NCBI GenBank assembly: GCA_903938075.1
Contig: CAJABS010000169.1
Location: 1 to 8,461 of the forward strand
Reading direction: 5' to 3'
DNA from: an uncultured Chloroflexota bacterium
Lineage (GTDB): Bacteria > Chloroflexota > Limnocylindria > Limnocylindrales > Limnocylindraceae
Length of the DNA: 8,461 nt
Positions 5,182 to 8,461 of the stretch are shown piece after piece. The notes under the pieces were generated by a model that saw only the letters and a program-made list of their open reading frames with translations, was not told the origin of the DNA and made no database searches. Within the stretch, counting starts at the first letter, position 1, and each line of letters opens with the position of its first letter. The translations under genes and the position numbers were made by a program.

Positions 5182-6357
5182 ATGAGCACCGAGAAGAAGA
5201 ACGAGATGCTGGTAAGCCGACGAACGGTTCTTAAAGTAGGAGCGGCCGCCGCTGGCACCGCCGCCTTCCTCGCCGCATGCGGCACCTCGGGCAGCTCAAC
5301 GTCGCCGAGCCCAAAGCCGTCACAGTCCGACACCATCTCTGATGTTGTCAACGTGGCCAACTGGACGCTCTACATCGACCTCAGCGAAGACGAGCTGACG
5401 CGACCAACGGTGACCGCGTTTGAAACCGAGTACAGCACCAAGGTTAATTACGTTGAGGCCATCAACGACAACGACTCCTTCTTCGGCACGATCAAGGCGC
5501 CGCTTCAGGCGGGCGAAGATGCCGGCTGGGATATTGCAACGCTGACCGACTGGATGGCGGCGCGAATCATTCGTCTCGGCTGGGCAGAGAAGCTCAAGAC
5601 CGCACACATGAGCAACTTCACCGCGAACCTGCTCGACGTGTACAAGGGGCGCAGCTTTGATCCGAATGTCGAGTACCTCGCCCCATGGGCGGGCATTGTT
5701 GCCGGCATCGCCGCCAACAAGACCACCGCAGGTTTCGTGAAGGGGTTCAAGGACCTCTTTGACCCACGCCTGAAGGGGAAGGTCTCACTCCTCACCGAGA
5801 TGCGCGACACCGTTGGGCTCGCCATGCTCGCGAATGGTGACGATCCAGCCAAGGCGGACCGCGCCTCATTCGATCGCGCCATTGCGCTGATTCAGCCAAG
5901 TGTCAGCGATGGCACTGTTCGGGCGTTCACCGGCAACGACTACAAGGAGCTCATCGTCAAGGGCGATGTGGCGGCCTGCGTTGCCTGGCGCGGCGACACG
6001 GTGCAGATCGGCTACGAGGATCCGAACATCGTTTGGGTTACGCCAACTGATGGCTGCACCTTCTCATCCGACAACATGCTGATCCCGCTCGGCGCGGCGC
6101 ATAAGTACACCGCTGAGAAGTGGATGGACTGGTATTACAAGCCAGATATCGCCGCCCAGCTCACCGCCTACGTGCAGTACGTATCGCCGGTGAAGGGAAC
6201 GAAGGAAGAGATTGCGAAGATTGACGCAACGCTCGCCACTGACCCGTTCATCTTCCCTGACGCAGCACTCGAGGCGCAGTTGAATGTGTTCGCCGGCCTC
6301 TCTGAGGAGGACGAGATCTACATGAACGACGCCTACAGCGCCCTTCAGGGCAACTAA
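5182..6357 (+). CDS. potD: Extracytoplasmic polyamine-binding lipoprotein of the ABC transporter
   Basis: This 391-residue substrate-binding protein delivers ligand to PotB/PotC. The N-terminus combines a twin-arginine motif (SRRTVLK at 12-18) with a lipobox (LAAC, Cys33). It is therefore probably exported folded and lipid-anchored, followed by a Ser/Pro linker. PotD-like features include NWTLYI at 60-65 (compare NWTEYI in E. coli PotD), LLTEMRDTVGL at 203-213, VAWRGD at 267-272 and SSDNMLIP at 295-302. By alignment from memory, the pocket Trp/Tyr of NWTxYI, Trp269, Asp297 and Tyr333 are kept. The E. coli PotD Trp255 equivalent is Ser295, so exact ligand preference is open (spermidine, putrescine or a related amine). 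Cys266 and Cys292 are the only other cysteines in the mature protein. It lies between potA and potB and is preceded by a strong ribosome site. Confidence 0.9.
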   Translation: MSTEKKNEMLVSRRTVLKVGAAAAGTAAFLAACGTSGSSTSPSPKPSQSDTISDVVNVANWTLYIDLSEDELTRPTVTAFETEYSTKVNYVEAINDNDSFFGTIKAPLQAGEDAGWDIATLTDWMAARIIRLGWAEKLKTAHMSNFTANLLDVYKGRSFDPNVEYLAPWAGIVAGIAANKTTAGFVKGFKDLFDPRLKGKVSLLTEMRDTVGLAMLANGDDPAKADRASFDRAIALIQPSVSDGTVRAFTGNDYKELIVKGDVAACVAWRGDTVQIGYEDPNIVWVTPTDGCTFSSDNMLIPLGAAHKYTAEKWMDWYYKPDIAAQLTAYVQYVSPVKGTKEEIAKIDATLATDPFIFPDAALEAQLNVFAGLSEEDEIYMNDAYSALQGN

Positions 6358-6382
6358 GCCACCGCACCAAGCGGAGCCGACG

Positions 6383-7255
6383 GTGATCGCGTTCCTGCGT
6401 CGGCGACCGGGGCTACTGCCCCTGTTGCTGCTCGCGCCCGCGATCGCCTGGCTGGTGGCGTTCTACGTCTATCCAGCCATCCAGATGCTGCAGGCCAGCC
6501 TCTGGAGCGGCACCCTTGAGACGGGGTTCGCCTTCTCGTGGGCGAATGCGGCGACCTACCCCGAGGCGCTCGGTCGCTACTCGGACCAGTTCCTGCGTTC
6601 AATCTTGTATGCGGCGGTGTCGACGTTGGTCTGTTTGGCCCTCGCCTTCCCGCTCGCATACACGATCGCCTACCGAGCGGGGCGATGGCGCACCATCCTC
6701 CTCTTCATCGTTATCGCACCGTTCTTCACCTCGTTCCTCTTGCGCGTCCTCGCCTGGAAGACGGTGCTCGGCGACGATGGCTTCCTCTTGGGGCCACTCA
6801 AGGCGATCGGCGTGCTTCCTGAAGAGTTCCGCATTCTTGCCACGCCAGTTGCCGTGATCTTTGGCATCTCGTACAACTTCTTCCCCTTCATGGTGCTGCC
6901 GATCTACGTCTCCCTAGAGAAGATTGACCGCCGACTGGTTGAGGCGGCGAAGGATCTGTATGCAGGCCCAGCTCGCGCCTTTCAGCGCATTACGCTGCCG
7001 CTCGCGCTCCCTGGCGTCTTCGCCGGCTCGCTGCTCGTCTTTATTCCTGCGATGGGCGACTTCGTAAACGCAGAACTGCTCGGCAGCGTGCAGACGCGTC
7101 TCATCGGCAACGTGATCCAGAGCCGCTTCCTGGTGAATAACGACTACCCGACCGCGGCGGCGCTCAGCTTCATGTTGATGGCAGGAATCTTGGCAGCCGT
7201 CTTTATCTACGCGCGCGTGCTCGGTACCGACGAGCTTGAGTCGGGGATCGGCTGA
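6383..7255 (+). CDS. potB: Polyamine ABC transporter permease, PotB type
   Basis: This is one of two inner-membrane permeases forming the translocation path. The 290-residue protein has an N-terminal membrane helix (about 11-32, LLPLLLLAPAIAWLVAF), a long extracytoplasmic loop, then about five further helices (roughly 71-95, 104-123, 151-175, 209-230, 258-278). The EAA loop that docks on PotA is clear at about 187-215: EAAKDLYAGPARAFQRITLP ending in LPGVFAG. It starts at GTG with GGAG about 7 nt upstream; this GTG gives the normal length. It sits 25 nt after potD, and its TGA shares one base with the potC ATG (TGATG), so potC is probably translated by coupling. The order potA-potD-potB-potC differs from E. 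coli potABCD. Confidence 0.93.
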   Translation: MIAFLRRRPGLLPLLLLAPAIAWLVAFYVYPAIQMLQASLWSGTLETGFAFSWANAATYPEALGRYSDQFLRSILYAAVSTLVCLALAFPLAYTIAYRAGRWRTILLFIVIAPFFTSFLLRVLAWKTVLGDDGFLLGPLKAIGVLPEEFRILATPVAVIFGISYNFFPFMVLPIYVSLEKIDRRLVEAAKDLYAGPARAFQRITLPLALPGVFAGSLLVFIPAMGDFVNAELLGSVQTRLIGNVIQSRFLVNNDYPTAAALSFMLMAGILAAVFIYARVLGTDELESGIG

Positions 7256-8049
7256 TGCTCCGTTGGCTCGGTCGCAATGCCCTGCGCGCCTATACAGGCC
7301 TCGCCCTGATCTACCTGTTGCTGCCGATCTTCATCGTTGCCCTCTTTAGCTTCAACGATCCGGTGGGCAAAACGAACTACACCTGGGTCGGCTTCACCCT
7401 GGACCATTGGGGGAACCTATTCGCGATTCCAGGCCTCCTCGACTCTGTCATCGTGAGCATTCGCATTGCGCTGATCTCTACCCTCATCGCTACGACACTC
7501 GGTACGCTCGCCGCCCTTGCACTCGTGCGCTATCAGTTCCGCGGACGGCCGGCAACGAGCCTCTTCATCTTCTTGCCGCTCGCCACCCCTGAGATCATCC
7601 TCGGCGCATCGCTCCTCACCCTCTTCGTGGCGATCGGCCAGCCCCCCTTCTTCCCGCTGAATGAGTTCACGATTTTGATTGCACACATCACCTTCAACAT
7701 CAGCTACGTGATTGTGACCGTGCGTGCACGACTCTCTGGCTTTGATCGTCGTCTCGAAGAGGCGTCGGCTGACCTTGGTGCAGATGGATGGCAGACTTTC
7801 TGGCGCGTCACCTTCCCGCTGATCCTCCCTGGCATCGCCGCGGCGGGGCTCTTGGCTTTCAGCCTCTCCATTGACGACTTTGTCATCACCAACTTCACCG
7901 CCGGTCGCACCACCACCTTCCCGATGTTTGTGTGGGGCTCGGCGCGCATTGGCGTGCCACCGCAAGTGAACGCCATCGGCACGATCTTCTTTGTTGTTGC
8001 GGTCAGCGCCGTGGCGGTCGGCTCGTTCCTCCAGCGGCGTCGCGCATGA
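7255..8049 (+). CDS. potC: Polyamine ABC transporter permease, PotC type
   Basis: This is the second permease subunit, 264 residues, the usual PotC length. Helix 1 lies at about 13-33 (YTGLALIYLLLPIFIVALFS), followed by the PotC-like FSFNDPVG and a WVGFTLDHW loop. Further helices lie at roughly 63-90, 100-127, 139-157, 187-208 and 237-258. The EAA loop at about 168-196 reads EEASADLGADGWQTFWRVT followed by FPLILPGIAAAG, a normal PotC/PotI form with EEAS in place of EAA. The start ATG overlaps the potB stop by 1 nt. Its own stop overlaps the next gene's ATG by 4 nt (ATGA). With PotB it forms a heterodimeric channel driven by PotA. The tail ends in QRRRA, a cytoplasmic positive end. Confidence 0.93.
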   Translation: MLRWLGRNALRAYTGLALIYLLLPIFIVALFSFNDPVGKTNYTWVGFTLDHWGNLFAIPGLLDSVIVSIRIALISTLIATTLGTLAALALVRYQFRGRPATSLFIFLPLATPEIILGASLLTLFVAIGQPPFFPLNEFTILIAHITFNISYVIVTVRARLSGFDRRLEEASADLGADGWQTFWRVTFPLILPGIAAAGLLAFSLSIDDFVITNFTAGRTTTFPMFVWGSARIGVPPQVNAIGTIFFVVAVSAVAVGSFLQRRRA

Positions 8050-8461
8050 GCAACGAACGCGGTCCAATTCCGCCGCACAGCGTGATCGCCCCAGTGTGGG
8101 GTCGCGCTGCCAACGTCGACGTGGAGCGTGGCGAGGGCTCCTGGCTGATTGATCGCAGCGGCGAGCGCTGGCTCGACTACACCTCCGGGATTGGCGTGGT
8201 GAACACGGGGCATGCGCATCCAAAGATTGCCGCCGCGATTGCCGAGCAGGCCACCAAGTTGATTCATGGGCAGCAGAACATCGTTTTCCATGAGCCAGGG
8301 CTGCGGCTGCACGAGCGGCTGAGCACGATGCTCGACGGTGGGCCGTGGGGCGTCTTCCTTTCGAACTCTGGATCGGAGGCGGTTGAGGCGGCGGTGAAGC
8401 TGGCGCGACGCGCCACCAAGCGCCGCGTGATCCTCACCTTCCGCGGCGGCTACCACGGACG
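8046..8461 (+). CDS. Class-III PLP-dependent aminotransferase, N-terminal fragment (GABA/putrescine aminotransferase-like)
   Basis: The first 138 codons of a fold-type I aminotransferase run off the right edge. Visible family motifs are WLDYTSGIGVVNTGHAHP (42-59), a substrate and dimer region; QNIVFHEPG (77-85); SNSGSEAVEAAVKLAR (106-121), the PLP phosphate-binding loop; and FRGGYHG (132-138), holding the aromatic that stacks on PLP. The catalytic Lys lies outside the window. The sequence resembles 4-aminobutyrate aminotransferases (GabT/PuuE), but putrescine, ornithine and other omega-amino acids are used by close relatives, so no symbol is given. The ATG overlaps the potC stop by 4 nt, tying its expression to the transporter. 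The inferred role is to transaminate the imported polyamine or its breakdown product. Confidence 0.9.
   Translation, partial: MSNERGPIPPHSVIAPVWGRAANVDVERGEGSWLIDRSGERWLDYTSGIGVVNTGHAHPKIAAAIAEQATKLIHGQQNIVFHEPGLRLHERLSTMLDGGPWGVFLSNSGSEAVEAAVKLARRATKRRVILTFRGGYHG

Noticed and set aside
6362..6374. CCGC/GCGG mini-hairpin over the potB ribosome site
   Set aside because: A 4-bp stem in G+C-rich sequence is too weak to call.
7417..8456. Long minus-strand open frames opposite potC and the aminotransferase
   Set aside because: They are shadows of well-supported plus-strand genes; their compositions show no domain or membrane pattern.
1..8461. CRISPR array, insertion sequence, direct-repeat array or riboswitch
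   Set aside because: Reading both strands showed no spaced repeats, transposase-like frames, terminal repeats or recognisable riboswitch core.

Overview
The window is a G+C-rich bacterial chromosome segment with no sign of phage or plasmid origin. It has dense gene packing, several GTG starts, and a Tat-type lipoprotein signal on the binding protein. These features suit a high-GC, non-proteobacterial lineage. I lean towards Chloroflexota (Limnocylindria-like) or Actinomycetota, but the window holds no marker that decides it.

Left half (1-3898, minus strand): a compact housekeeping run. In transcription order it is an Mrp/ApbC-type Fe-S carrier ATPase, a phage-holin-superfamily (YqjE-like) membrane protein, a small uncharacterised membrane protein, tRNA-Leu(TAG) with encoded CCA, trigger factor (tig), and the first 43 codons of clpP. 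Gaps run from 45 nt down to overlaps of 8 and 21 nt, so mRNA genes and a tRNA are probably transcribed together. The small membrane protein gene reads into the tRNA: its last six codons and its stop lie inside the tRNA-Leu sequence.

Centre (3899-4040): a divergent control region. A weak promoter and an imperfect inverted repeat face the right-hand operon. Two perfect short hairpins lie in the presumed mrp leader.

Right half (4041-8461, plus strand): a polyamine-type ABC transporter operon in the order potA (ATPase), potD (lipoprotein binding protein), potB and potC (permeases). The start of a class-III PLP aminotransferase gene follows and runs off the window. The potB/potC and potC/aminotransferase junctions overlap by 1 and 4 nt, so translation is probably coupled. 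The likely logic is that PotD captures a polyamine outside, PotB/PotC/PotA import it, and the aminotransferase removes an amino group to feed carbon and nitrogen metabolism.

Most of the window is ordinary. The tRNA-overlapping gene, the membrane-protein pair behind mrp, and the altered PotD binding pocket deserve a second look. I do not see a convincing novel defence, mobile or biosynthetic system.
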